From contig MU858067.1 of assembly GCA_033297075.1 (NCBI GenBank), positions 282,004-346,003 on the forward strand: 64,000 bases of DNA, in the 5' to 3' direction. A program made the position numbers and the translations under genes. The notes beneath the pieces were generated by a model. The model saw only the letters and a program-made list of their open reading frames with translations. It made no database searches and was not told the origin of the DNA. Positions within the stretch are counted from its first letter, which is position 1. The number at the start of each line of letters is the position of its first letter. Shown here one piece after another: positions 12,501 through 24,443 of the stretch. The DNA is from Rhypophila decipiens (Eukaryota; Ascomycota; Sordariomycetes; Sordariales; Naviculisporaceae).

Positions 12501-15500
12501 ATGAGAACCAGGCCCGCCATTGTGGCCGTGGCTGGCTTCTTGGGGCTCGCCCATGGCCAATCGTCGTCGGCCAGCAGCTCGAGTGCCAGCGCCAGCGCCA
12601 GTTCGAGTGCGAGTCTGAGTTCGAGCGCCAGCTCCAGTGCGCCCAGTGTCAGCTCCGCCCCGGCTTCATCTTCGTCACTGGGAGCCGAGGCCCTGGTCAG
12701 TTCGATATCGAGCGTTTTCTCTGTCAGAAGCGCCTCCGTTGCGTCGAGCAAGTCTTTGGCGTCCAGCGTCGCGGCCGTCTCGAGTGCCTCGTCGGTTTCG
12801 AGCGTTATCAGCGTTGCGAGCGTCTCTGCGGAATCCAGCGCCTCATCCGTCTCGAGCGCACAAAGCGTGGCCAGTGAATCAGCCGCCTCCAGTGCGTCCA
12901 GCGTGTCGAGCATTATCAGCGTCGCCAGCGTTTCCGCGGAATCCAGCGCTTCATCGGCCTCGAGCTCCGCCAGTGTCGCCAGCGAGGCCTTGGTCTCGAG
13001 CCTTTCTGCTGCGAGTGTGTCGTCGCTAGCCGTAGAGTTCGCCAGTTTCTCCAGCCTTCTATCATCCATCGAGGCCGCCCAGGCCTCCCCGTCCAGCTCC
13101 AGCTCTATCGTCATCGCTTCGGCAACCCCCAGCTCTAGCCCCATTGTTTCTAGCTCTGCCGCCGCGGCGCCGGCCAGCAGCAGCTTGTTGGCAGTGGACC
13201 GACTTGAGTCAAGCGCCTCTGTTTCTTCTTCCATCGCCAGTGTCTCCAGCGCGAGTGTGTCCAGCGTCAGCGTTTCCAGCGCCAGTGCATCCAGCGCCAG
13301 CTCCGTTTCAGTTGCGTCTGCGATCTCATCGGCATCGGTCTCCAGCGCCAGTGCTTCGAGCTCTTCGGTTGCCGCACTTGGTGTTTCGAGCAGCTCTGCT
13401 CCGGTCTCATCAAGCTCCATCGTCGCTGCCTCAGTCTCCATCTCATCTGCTCCGGCTTCGTCAAGCGTTTCTGGCGGTGGAGGGGCTTCTGGAGGTGCAA
13501 GCGGTGGCGCCGGCGCCGCCGGGGAGATCGCAAGCTCTGCTTCGGTGAGCAGCCTGAGCTCAAGCGCCAGCTCAAGCGCCAGCGTCCCCTCTTCCAGCGC
13601 ATCGTTGAGCTCAAGCGTCAGCAGTCTCTCTTCCAGCGCCTCGTCGGTTGCGGCGTTTGCTGAGCCCAGCAGTTCATCTTTGATCTCGAGCTCCAGCGCA
13701 TCTGTCTCCAGCGCATCGGCTTCCAGTGAATCTGCATCCAGCGTCTCTGCATCCAGCGCATCTGTCTCCAGCGCATCTGTCTCCAGCTTGTCGGCTTCCA
13801 GTGTATCTGCTTCCAGCGCATCGGAATTCAGCGCGGCCTCTGCCGTTATTTCGGCCTCCTCATCCTCAGTCCCGTCGAGCAGCATCTCTGCTTCGAGCGT
13901 ATCATCATCTGTCTCCAGCTCTGCATCATCTGTCTCCAGCTCTGCATCCTCCGTCTCGGCCAGCGTGTCAAGCTCGAGTGTCATCCCCTCCAGTGCATCC
14001 AGCTCTGTGGAGGGCTTTGCCGCTCCTTCCAGCAGCTCTGCGTCTCTCTCGAGCTCTGTGTCCTCCGTCTCGGCCAGCGCCTCCAGCTCCGAAGCATCCT
14101 TCGCTGCCGCGGCTAGCAGTGCGAGCGTCAGCTCTAGCTCTGCTTCTTCGGTTTCGGCCAGTGCGTCTAGCTCAAGTGCTTCTGCCTCGAGTGTATCGGG
14201 CTCCGTGGCTGCTTTCGCTGCCCCCTCGAGCAGCTCAGCTTCAATCTCCAGCTCTGCTTCCCTGAGCTCCTCTTCCGTTGTCCCGTCATCCAGTGTCCTC
14301 TCTTCGAGCGTCTCGGGCTCCGGAGCGGCCTTTGGGGCGGTCGAATCATCGAGCAGCTCTGTCTCCAGTGCTTTTGTCCCCAGCAGCTCTGTTTCCAGCG
14401 ACTCTAGCATTGTCCTTGCTGGGTTTTCGAGCTCATCAGCCCCTGCATCTAGCTCTGCTCCCATCTCAAGCTCTTCGGCTTCTGTCTCAGGCTCCGCGGG
14501 TGCCGCTGGCGTTGCCGTCTCTGGCAGCAGCTCGGTTCCAGTCTCTTCTAGTGCCAGCGTTGGCGCCGCCCAGGTTTCTCCCAGCAGCTCAGCTCCTAGC
14601 AGCTCAGCCTCCAGCGTCTCGTCTTCCGTCTCTGGTTCCGGAGCGGCCTTTGCGGCTGTCAGCTCTGGGAGCAGCTCCGTTCCAGTCTCATCCAGTGCCA
14701 GCGTTGGCTTTGCCGCGGTTTCGAGCAGCTCAGCCTCCAGTGTATCTGCATCTGGAGACGACGGTGCCCGACTTATCGGCAGCTCTAGTTCAGTTGTGTC
14801 CGGAGCCGCCTTTGCGTCCGCCACGCCATCATCCTCTAGCTTCAGCGCTGAGTTCGCCCCTTCTACGGCTGGTGGCGCACGTGTTGGAGACTTCCCCAGC
14901 TCATCCTCTGTAGCTGCAGCTGCTCAATCCAGTGACGTCCTGAATGGGGATGGAGCTGCGGGTGAGACTTCCGAAGAGGATCCCTCAGGCTCAGGAAACA
15001 GGCAGGGCGACGGCGGCGACGGCGGCGACGGAGCTGCTGGTGAGACTTCCGAGGAGGATCCCTCAGGCTCAGGAAACAGGCAGGACGATGGTGACGATGA
15101 CGATTTTGACGCAGAGGATGATGAAGGTGACGACGGTGAAGGCTCTGGGGCTCAATCAAACAATGGCAGAGTCAAGGCTATACCCAAACCTACGGTAACC
15201 GAGACGGAGGTAGAGGAAGAGGCTGATGGAGAACAAGGAGCTGCCGGAAGGACGGGCACTGAAGAGCCAGAAGTTCAAAATGATGACGGCGCTGCTGGCA
15301 ACCTCGGTGCCGCTGGCGACGAAGGAGGTGACACTGAGGAAGCACCACCTCTGCCCCCGTTCGCCATGGGAGGTGCTGGTGGTCCTCCCGGCCCTCCTGA
15401 TGGAACCCAGCCGCCCAGTCCTTTTGGCAGGCCATTCGGTCCCCCTGGTGCTCCTCCATTCCCCCCTGGTTCGCCATTTGCCGACTTCCTTGCTGACGAC

Positions 15501-17202
15501 GACGAGGATGCTGAAATCTTTGAGGACGATGAGGATGAGGACCAGCTCCCGCCTTTCCCCTTCCCGCCGGGAATGCCACCACCTCCTAATCTGAATGGTG
15601 GTATCAAGGGCGCACCCAATGCCAACACTGATGCTCCCAACTTCAACAGAAATGGCCCCAACTCCAACACCGCTGCTCCCAACTCTAACACTGATGCGCC
15701 CAACTTCAACAAGAACGGCAATGGACCTAATTCCAACACCGACGCGCCCAACTTCAACAAGAATGGCGATAATTCCCAGACTGGCGCTCCCAACATGAAC
15801 AAGAACGGGGCTCCTGTTTCCAACAAGAACCATCTCGACAACCAGGTCCAGAACCAGAATTCCAAAGGCCCCAACGTCAACAAGAATGGCCCCCTGCAGA
15901 ACAAGAACGGTCCCACCCAGAACAGCAACGGTGCCTCTAACGGCGACGTCAACGGAGAGGTCAAGGGCATGAACACCAACGGTGCCACCAGTGGCGATGT
16001 CAAGTCTGATAACGATGTTGTCCTGAACTTCAACTTCCCCACGCACTTCAATGCCGACACCAAGGTGGGACCTGTCGAAGCGGACGAAGGTGTTGATGCT
16101 GACGTCGAGGAACCCGAGACCCCTGCCAAGCCCGCTGGCCCAGAAGGTGTCCTTCCTCCTTTCCGACGCCCCGGCTCTCCTCCCATTAACAACAACGCTG
16201 TTGCTCCCACCGAGGGTGCTCCTGAGGAGGATGCCCCGACTGAGGATGCGCCTGAAAAGGGTGGCAAGCCTGAGTTTGGCCCAACTGAGGATGAACCCAC
16301 TGAGGATGATGAGTCCTCTGGTGATGTGGCTGCGCCCAAGCCTGATATCCCAAGCCTTCCCGGATTCCCATTCGGTCGACCTGGCTTCGGTGCGCCCGGT
16401 TCCCGTCCTGTCATTGGTTTGTTACCCATCCCTGACCTTGCCATGTTGAAACTTTACTAACCGTCTCTTAGCTCCCGGTTCTCCCGTTGAGGAAGAGTCC
16501 GCGTCTGAAGAGTCTCCTGCTGAAACTGGCGAGGAAGCCCCCGAGGAAGCTCCTGAGGAAGCCCCTGAGCTTCCTGGGTTCGTTGGCCAAGCAGCACCGA
16601 CTGGCGGCCTTGTCCCTCCCCGCCCTGTGTTCCCTGGCCGCCCTGGGTCTGGAGCTTTCAGAGGCCCTGGAGGCGCCCCCATGCCCAGTGATACTGCCAC
16701 TCTTTTCGGAGAAGGCGCTGATGCTTCATTGACGCCCGCCGACCGGGCAGACAAGGCCATCCCCGTCTCTGGCTTCATTGGCGAGGCTACCTCAGACTCG
16801 GATACCAACGCCGAGGCTACTCCAGAGAAGGTGTCCACCGACTCTTCGGGTCATTCCGAGGCTTCGGCCATCGTCCCCGGTATCGTCGGCTTCCCTGGCT
16901 TCCGCGCCAAGGCTGAGGCTTGGGGTCTCTTTGGCGCATCGGCCACCATCGAGATTGACGGTCTTCCCTTTGCGCTGGGTGCCGGTGGTGTCCTTCCCGT
17001 CGGTGAGGGTGAGGATGCCAGCCCTGTTGTCGAGGAGGAGGAGGAGGAGCCCGCCGAGGAAATTCCCGAGGAGAGCCTTGAGCTTCCCGAGAACGTGCAT
17101 GCTTTCCCCATCAGGGGCATGCCACTTTTCGCTCTGCGTGGGTGCCATGTTGTCAATGCCACTTTCACGCCCGGTGAGGGTGATTGGAAGGAGATTGCTT
17201 AA
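12501..17202 (+). CDS. Giant Ser/Ala-rich modular secreted protein, cell-wall or adhesin-like
   Basis: Two exons (12501-16416 and 16472-17202, with a 55-nt intron carrying an ACTAAC branch) encode 1,548 aa. The ATG at 12501 opens a clean signal peptide (MRTRPAIVAVAGFLGLAHG). Modules in order: about 790 residues made almost only of Ser, Ala and Val (aa 20-810); two copies of AAGETSEEDPSGSGNRQ with Gly/Asp linkers; an acidic stretch; a Pro/Gly-rich stretch (about aa 945-995); an Asn-rich repeat zone built on NTDAPNFNKNG (about aa 1035-1165); Pro/Glu-rich spacers; and a C-terminal segment ending LFALRGCHVVNATFTPGEGDWKEIA. A Ser-rich stem of this kind is typically O-glycosylated and extended in wall proteins. 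No GPI signal is seen, so anchoring is unclear. I do not recognise a catalytic domain. The role in wall or surface structure is inferred from composition. Confidence 0.8.
12560..14930 (+). repeat. Ser/Ala/Val low-complexity coding tract
   Basis: Irregular tandem units such as SSASVSSASV, SSSAPVSS and SVSGSGAAFA fill most of exon 1 of the large secreted protein. The codons are mainly AGC, TCC, GCC and GTC. Because of this composition the opposite strand is also almost stop-free here, which creates a 780-codon shadow frame at 12482-14824. Confidence 0.85.
15600..15935 (+). repeat. Asn-rich tandem repeats (NTDAPNFNKNG type)
   Basis: Imperfect repeats of 11-18 residues (NTDAPNFNRNG, NSNTAAPNSNTDAPNFNKNG, NSNTDAPNFNKNG, TGAPNMNKNG) follow each other in the exon. 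The DNA repeats share the core CCCAACTTCAACAAGAA. They differ from the Ser/Ala tract in both composition and period. Confidence 0.8.
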
Positions 17203-17516
17203 GAAGGTGGTCATGGTGAATGATTTGGTCCTTGGGTTGTGGAACGGTTGCATGCTGGAGGGAGGGAAGGAGGAACCCGGACTTTTTGGCTTTCCATGTC
17301 TGGCTGGTCCGTTAGAATGCCGTTCATGTCATGTTTCTATCTACAAGTTAATTATGTTTTAGTTGAATCCAATCTTTTGGCTTTTGTTTACTATTTGTCT
17401 TGGAGTTTGCCATGTTTACCTTTGATCGTTGTAGAAAAATGGCTAGTTAGGATGAATTTCTAGGGATTTAATGGAATTTACTGATTGTTTCCCTTGGTCT
17501 TCTCTCGTCAGTATCA
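17203..17516. other. Convergent intergenic spacer
   Basis: A 314-base AT-richer spacer lies between the stop codons of two convergent genes, the Ser/Ala-rich protein on the plus strand and Rqc2 on the minus strand. It must hold both 3' untranslated regions, so the two mRNAs probably overlap or nearly do. Confidence 0.6.
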
Positions 17517-20500
17517 TCACTTCTTCTTTTGGCCCCTCTGTGCCTTGCCACCTTTTCCTGACCCACCACTACTTCCTCCTCCACTGCCACCACCACCACC
17601 CATCATAACAGTAACCTTGCCCACAGGCACACAATTATACGCCTCCTCGACCTTCAAGCCCTTGATAAGCTCCACCTCCCTAGGCCACATCTTCTCGACA
17701 TCACTAGAATTCTCATCAAGAACCCCCTTCTTGCCAGCAGCAATCTTCCAGCGCTCAAAAATCTCCTTGACAGCTTTCCCCTTTTTCGTATTCCCAGGCT
17801 GCAACTTGGCCTTGTACTTGACCTTGGTCAAGGCACTCCACGGTGCGCAAACAGGAATAGCCTCGAGAATCTCATCCCCCACCAACGGGATCCCCACCAG
17901 ACTGTCCAGCGGACTCAGCTCCATCACGCCCTCGTTCTCGTCCAGCGTTTCCACGCCGTCTTCGAGCAAAACCTTGCGAAGCTCTTCGTGCTCTGCAATC
18001 TCCTGTTTCTGACGCTCTTGTTGTCTCTGCCGACGTTCCTGGGCGGCTGCTATTTCCGCCTCGCGGGCGGCTTTCGCCGCGGCTTCGGCTTCGGCCTTTT
18101 GACGGCCTGCTGTAACGCCTATGAGGGATTCCATCAGGGCGCGGTCTTCTTCGTCTTGGTTTTTGTACTTCTGTGCTATTTTCTTTGCTTTTCCTCGTTG
18201 GCCGCGTTTGGGAGGGGCTTTGGAGGGTTTGTTTGCTGCTGGCGTGCTTGATCTAGATATTGGGGTTGAAGATGACGTGGCTGCTGCGGGTTTCTTTTCT
18301 TCGTGCTGCTCGTCTTCGCTTTCTTGGTTGTCGAGGTCATCGTCTTCGAGGACATATTTCTTTTCTGCTTTTTCGTCTTCATCATCTGCCTTTTGTGGAG
18401 CCTGCTCCTCGGTAGAGGGCTTGTCAAGGTCCATATTTGCCAACTGCTCGGATGGAGGCTCAGGAGTGCTTGATTCTTCTTCGCCTTCAGGCACCTCCTG
18501 CTTTGAATCTGACTGAAGAGGGTTGGCACGGTCCTGACGCTCATTATTGTCGTCCTCGCCTTCGCTGCCCGAGCCATCAGAATCATCATGGTCGACGGAT
18601 CCGTGATTGGAGACAGGGGGCGCCTTTTCTGAAGAACCCTCGGGCTTCTCCACATCATACAGCCGATGACGAACATGCTTCGCTCTGCTCTGCTCTGAGA
18701 TTCTAAAAACGATGCCGAAGCCAAGCATCAAGAGAGCAGGCGGGAGGAGATTCCGCTTTCCTCGGACCATAAAGGACCCAACCTGGAGAAACTCTCCCGT
18801 CGGCGCAGTCTTCGACACCTGGTCGGCATTGACCCACCACGCACCCATACCCGCCTTCGAGTCCCATGCACTAGAGCAGCACACAGAGAGACTGCCAGCC
18901 TGGGCAAGCGTCGAGGGGGGGATAGGGGCATCTGGTGTCTTGGGGTTGTTCTTGATGATGACGCTTGAAGCGCCATGCAAGTCGGCGTGGACATAGACAT
19001 CGCCCTTTCTCAAGTGTCGTTTGTAGAGAATCTCGTTCTGCTGCGCGTCTCGACCACCGAGGACGAGATAGCCGTCAGATGAGACGAACCAGATAAACTT
19101 TTCGAACCACATTGCTTTTCTGACGGGTTGTAGGACCGGCTTTTCTTGCTTCAGGCCCTTTTTCAGATCTTGCGCAATCTTTTGCTCGGCATTCTTCAAG
19201 GCCATTGTGGACTGGATGACGGTCTTTTGGGCTTTGTCTGCTGCTGTGCGCTTTTGTTCGTAGTACTCTCTGGCATTGTTCCATGGGCTCAGGCCAAGAT
19301 TGATGTCAATCTCTAGCTTATTGCTAGCTGGCTTGGGCTGGGAGGATTCCGCTTCGGTGTCCGAGACATCGTCATCTGTCCCATAATCGAAGTCAAGCTC
19401 TTCGTCGTTCTCCTCCTCCTCGTTCTCCCCAAGAAGTAATGTAATAGTGCTCTCGGCCAGATTCATGGGCAATTTGATGAGCTGCGCGACTGGGTTCTGC
19501 AGTTTCTGCTCTCGCTCGACCAGTTTGTTGATGTCGAGCCAGTCCATCCCTTGCTTTAGAAGCCCATTCACAGCATCCATGGCTTCATTAACACGTTCTA
19601 CGTTGGCCTCGATCGCCGCTGCCTTGCGAAGATTCAACATTTCAGCTTCCTGAAGACCTTCGATACGCTTGGCTTGATCCCTGCGGGCTGCCTCAAGCTT
19701 CCGCTTGGCCGCGGCCTCGCGCTCAGTGAGCTTGGATTCGAGCCTCTGCCCTTCAAGGGACGAGAAGAATTCATCGACTGTTTTGTTATAGCCCTCAAAA
19801 GGAAGAATGTGACAATTGGGGTCGTCCTCGAATTGTTTTGGCAAGAAGGGCTGGAAGTCTTCATATAGCAGGTCCTTTGTTTTATCTACGGCGGATGCGG
19901 TGTCATTTTCGGACGAAGCATTCGGTCTGGTCTTTGCAATGATGTAGCCTTTTGTGGTAGCCTCGCTGGTGACTTGCTCCAGTATGTGTCGAGCTTTGTC
20001 CAAGGCTCCGAATAAAGAGTCCAGCAAGGCATCGTCATTGAGGATCTCGGATGGCTTGATAGCAGGGTCGAAGCTGGTGAGTCTGAAGACATGATCGACC
20101 AAGATCGGCGGTAGTTCGGTGATTGTTGTCGCCAGCCCCCGCCGGAGCTCGTCCTGTCCCTTCTTTTTGATCTTCTTCCCCGCAGCCTGGTCAGCAGCCT
20201 GCTTCTTGACGGTTGCCTCAAGGGCACCTCGGAGACGTTCCTTGGTAAGAGGAGGAACACCGCCGTAGTTCTGTCGATTCTCAAGTGTATAGTTCAGCCC
20301 AACCCGCTGCGGTTCTTGGCCTTCACCCTCGGAGACGTTGCGCAACAAGGCAAGGATCTTGAGCGTGGAGTCTGTGAGGATGATGTTACCGCTGGCAAAG
20401 AATTCAAAGTACAGACGGTATGCGCCGTCGCTGAACTGGAACTCTATGATGCGGTCTGTGCCGATTTGGGAGACGGCCGTGACGCGACGTGTCTTCAAGT

Positions 20501-20809
20501 ATTTTCTCAGCCGGGCGACAAAGTTGCTGGGCGCGGGCGCGGTGGTGCGAGCAAAGTCGGTGAGATGGCATCGGAACCCAGACTCGACGAGGAGTTGGTG
20601 TCTAATATTCGGCTTTGCAAACTTGAGGAGAAGGATTTTGGAGTTGAGATCGTAGACATTTGCGACTCGGAGGTTCACAAGAGCCTCTGACAGCTCATGC
20701 GCCACGACCTGGTAGACTGTTAGCTCCCTGATTTGGACAGCCAGACCGCCCGTCACTACAAGGCTTGGAACATACCTTGACGTCCAGCGAAGAGAATCTT
20801 TGTTTCATC
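17517..20809 (-). CDS. RQC2: Ribosome quality control factor Rqc2/Tae2 (NEMF, NFACT family)
   Basis: Two exons (20809-20777 and 20708-17517, with a 68-nt intron) encode 1,074 aa. The first exon encodes only MKQRFSSLDVK and is needed to reach the conserved N-terminus. Asp9 and the T-D-R run at 95-97 correspond to the Asp and Asp-Arg residues known to be essential for CAT-tail synthesis in yeast Rqc2. Order: NFACT-N (about 1-310); a charged coiled-coil region; the NFACT-R module (about 542-650, KAMWFEKFIWFVSSDGYLVL); a long acidic, Lys/Glu-rich disordered part; NFACT-C (about 965-1040, with CAPWSALTKVKYKAKLQPG); and a Gly/Ser/Lys-rich tail. Family role: it binds the 60S subunit carrying a stalled peptidyl-tRNA, stabilises the E3 ligase Ltn1 and recruits Ala/Thr tRNAs to extend the nascent chain. 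Length and architecture match fungal homologues. Confidence 0.95.
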
Positions 20810-23259
20810 TTGGGGGTTGTAGGCAAATGTAAATGGATTGTGGTTTGGGTTGCCGTCTACAAATCGCATGGATGCGCTGTGGTTGATGACAGTGACTGAT
20901 GGCGGGGTGGTGTATCCCGTAGTGGGGCAAGAAACCATGTTACGTCAGGGACTGTAAAGTCCATCGGATACGGGGCTTGAAGAAACAATTTACACTTGTA
21001 CATGACCGGCTTCAACATCAAAGCCTCGTCGCCAACATTCCATTTTGCGATGCGATTCAGGGGCTACTTGAAGAATTCGCATCTTCAAGACTAACCTCAT
21101 CTGGATCCTTTACGGCGTGCTACAATATCACAACGAGCCTCCGTACTCGAGTATGACACCAAGTACTGCTGGAGTGCCGCGAATACATTTCGCCGTGAAT
21201 CTGAAGATGGGTCGCTGCTGTTTGTTCGCGGTTTGAACAGCCCATCTAGATTCGTCGCTTCTAGTTCTACAGGGGATTATTTCGTTGGTATACTCCGTTG
21301 CCAGTCTTGGGACATGATCAGGACCCCAGACCAGCGCATAAACACACATCTTTCCCAACCTTGACCAATGCCATCAGATCTGGTATACCTACGAGTAGAT
21401 GCACATTGCGGATAGCTATCCAGCCATGGCGGTGATCGTCGCGTAGGTATCGCATGTTAGCCGTGGACGAGAATTGTTCTAGAAACGCATCCCATGCGGC
21501 TTTCTCATGACGTCTCCGGTTAGATGTCGAGTTATTCGAGTGAGCTCAGCTGTTATGGACTACTCCGTACTGGTACCGGCGTCGGTGCATAGCCGGGCGG
21601 CAGAAAGCTGTTAGAAATATTTCGAGTTCCATCATCATCATGAAGCCAATCTGAAGGAGACACTCTAGAATCTCGATCCTTACGATGTTTTGAGCAACAA
21701 AACATGACGACGAAGCGCTGTATCACATGTGACCTCGATGGATGTCTGGCCAAGGAACGGGATCTTCCGTCCCCCTCACACAGACCCATCGGGACGACGA
21801 TCAGGGGAAAGTTGTCCTGACAACTGAGGCATCAGGCCTCGGTTAGCGACCCCAGGACGGGGAGAATCCACTGCAAACAAAGCTCTGTTCCTCAAGAGAG
21901 CCGAGGGAAGAGCAAAACGATATACTTTCCGGTGCTACGATTATCCGTTCTTTGGTGTTTCTTTGCGGTTTGGCTTATCGAGGCAGCGCTGACCTTGTCC
22001 GTCCAGCGCAAAGCTGTCAGCAAACGAGACCATTTTACGGTCTTGGCCGGCACTCTTCTGATGCCACTCGGCCTGCATAAGCTCGGGAGGGCTGGTCTCG
22101 TATAACCCAATCGCGGCTGCCCACGACTGTTCCAAAAGAGGCTGGGAAAAACTGGTCTTGAGGTGTTCAATGACCAATTGGTGATCGAAATTGTGCTGAT
22201 CTGCTGTCTGGACTCCCAGCCTGCAGATTCTACCGCGGCAGTCGACGGAAGTGTGTCTTGACACCCACTTCCCAACCACCTATCATGACGAGCTGGCAGA
22301 TTGGACCTGTGCTCTTCCGCGAATCACTTGTCAGTGGTCGGCCAGTGCAACGGGAGGCCTAGGGGCCAGGACTAGGGGCGGGCGGATTGGCTAGGTAGCT
22401 TGTGTCTGGTGGCGCCCTGATTCGCAGCCCAAGTGGAGCACGCCAAAAGAATTGAGAGGATTGTCGCAGCTCTGAAGAAGGCGCCAAACCGGGTGCATAT
22501 TGCATCGGGCAGCAGCAATTGATGAGAGAGGCCGTTAAAATCAATTGCTTATCTTCGAATCAAGGATTCCATCAAGATCCCAATTGAAATGGGTGAATCT
22601 CCGTGTTCCCAAAGTTGAGGTCTGACGGTTGAATGATCGAAAAGCATGAAGCTCAAAGCAAATCTGGAGCTTGCATCTTTTTCAGCTGATGTGTCGGGAG
22701 AGCTCCTGAGCCAAGCTAACTGAAAAGGGGTCGACGCGTTTCTGGAGGTGGGGACCCCAAAGGAGAGTGACAGGGGGGCTGGGAAGGCCCGGACGGCTGT
22801 TCAATCATGGTTAAGCTCGTGGAGACGTTATGGGGCCCGCTAAACCGCTTCCATGGGCGATAAACAAAGGTTGCTCCACACCATGTAAACAGAGCAGGGC
22901 AAGCTCCCGCCATCTTTCTGAGAGCTTCTTGTTGTCCGACCTGGGTGATGGGGATCGATCCCGGCGCTCGAGCTGGCACACAACATGGCGGGGGCACCCC
23001 ATTGGACAGAGGCCGGTCGTGCAGGGCTCGCCCCAGACAACCAGACCAGCAGCAACTCCGCCCAATATTTGAACAGACCTCGCTCGTGCAGGTGCGCCCT
23101 CTGGTCCCCGACCTGATCTTCTCCTTTTTATTCTCCCCAGTTGTCTCTGTCCACTCACAACCAACCACAAATCCAAAATATCCTCACTCTCGTCCTTACC
23201 ACTTCCTTTCGAGAATTCGATAGAAATCCGAGTGTCAAAGAAGACGGGTCTTTACTTGA
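20810..23259. other. Divergent intergenic region between rqc2 and hex-1
   Basis: About 2.4 kb without a supported gene. Both flanking genes are transcribed away from it, so it must hold both promoters. TACTCCGTA occurs at 21561-21569 and a one-mismatch copy (TACTCCGTT) at 21291. The hex-1 promoter is probably near 23050-23150, where CCCAATATTT is followed by a CT-rich stretch. A 112-codon minus-strand frame at 21941-22279 has an ordinary amino-acid mix but no recognised motif and is not called. Confidence 0.5.
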
Positions 23260-24443
23260 CCGCCTTCTCACCTCCTTTCTTTCGACTTCTTTCTAGAAAA
23301 GAAGCAAGAGGGATCTTCTTGTCTTCCTTTCGTCTTTCGGAAGGTCGAAAAGAAGACTGCCTCTTCGCGCCTAAAGGTCGCCAACCTGGACTTTGAAGCC
23401 CGCGTCCCGGTCCCCTTCAGCATCTTCCCGTCTTCGTACCGGGAATCTGATACCGGTGCCCAAACAACCACCCAGACCCATACCCATCAGGAGCTCGAGG
23501 TCAAACTCCCTGAGCGAGCCGGACGGGAAGGTCAACACTCTTCTTTCCAGATCCAAGCCGAGGTTCCTCCCCGTGGAGAGCAGCGCTTCAGAGAAGAAGA
23601 GGTCCGCATCACTCGTGAAGAGGAACGATACCGCCGTCCCGGCACCCAACACGTCCACCGTGAAGAGCACTTTCGTGAGGAGCACCGCAGGTGAGCAAGA
23701 CCCATTTTCCTTTTTTGTCTCGATCCCTTTCTTCAGAGGCGGTCTGGCTGGCTGGTGGACCCGGCCGCGCCGATCCGATCCCGGGGGCTGGTCCGGTTGT
23801 CGCCTCTCGGCAGCTGGGCCATGCGCCGTTCCTGACCAGCCTTTTTACCCCATTCCTTTTGTCATTTTTCTCCCAATGTGGGTTAGCAAGGAAATCGCTA
23901 GTGCGGTCTCCATCGTTGACCCAGAGACGGGGCAGCCCATCGCCTGAGGATCAAGGATAAGAAAAAAACAGTCCCCAACCCCCATCGCTGACACCCGACC
24001 TCGAACCTTTCAGACCTCAATCCACCTACTCCGAGTCTCGTATCGAGTTCGACCACAAGCACCGCCCTCACGACTCCGTCATCGACGTCGCTGAACGTGA
24101 ATACCGCTCCCGCTTCCAGCCCAACTACCGCGACGAGGTCAACGTAACCGGCAGCACTGTTGACGGTTCCATCCACCGCCCCATCTACAAGGAGAGTGTC
24201 ATCAGCCACAAGACCACCGTCGATCCTCCCCGCCGCCCCGCTTCTTCCTACACCCAGAGCATCCACATCGACGAGACCACCGTCGACGCTCCCCGCTACT
24301 ACCCTTCCTCCAAGGCCTCCAGCCGCGTCAGCGAGACTACCGTCGACGCCCCTGCTCCTCGCTCCTTCTACCACAAGGACGAGAAGATTGTTGAAGAAAC
24401 CGTAGACGCTCCCCGTTACGCACCTTCTTCCACCAAATCCAAG
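23260..24443 (+). other. hex-1: ATG-free open leader of hex-1: candidate N-terminal extension exons
   Basis: Two segments, 23260-23690 and 24014-24443, are joined by a GT-AG intron of 323 nt (23691-24013). After splicing they form 287 consecutive sense codons directly in frame with the HEX-1 ATG at 24444; the nearest upstream in-frame stop is TGA at 23257-23259. There is no ATG in any frame in either segment. Codon use is strongly biased to C-ending codons like the gene itself, and the second segment encodes four spaced copies of a TTVDAPR-like repeat. A CTG at 23386-23388 is in frame with A at -3 and G at +4; starting there would give a form of about 443 aa. An ATG in a further upstream exon is the other possibility. 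Extended Hex1 forms are known in some fungi through alternative splicing. Confidence 0.6.
24207..24416 (+). repeat. Four-copy repeat encoding TTVDAPR in the hex-1 leader
   Basis: HKTTVDPPR, DETTVDAPR, SETTVDAPA and EETVDAPR are encoded at about 24207, 24270, 24330 and 24390, a period of 60-63 nt (20-21 codons). The differences between copies are mostly synonymous or conservative, which supports the view that this frame is translated. Confidence 0.8.

Noticed and set aside
12482..14824. A 780-codon open frame on the minus strand opposite the Ser/Ala-rich protein
   Set aside because: It is a composition shadow. Ser, Ala and Val codons of the plus-strand gene rarely give stops on the other strand, and the result is a monotonous Glu/Leu/Ala peptide. 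The plus strand has a signal peptide, an intron with a proper branch point and a continuing C-terminus.
21941..22279. A 112-codon minus-strand open frame between rqc2 and hex-1
   Set aside because: The composition is plausible, but there is no motif, and an overlapping frame of similar length exists in another phase. Homology would be needed to accept it.
23393..23947. A 184-codon frame across the hex-1 leader and its first intron
   Set aside because: It is a different phase from the open leader and runs through a GT-AG intron. The repeat-bearing, codon-biased frame is the one joined to HEX-1.
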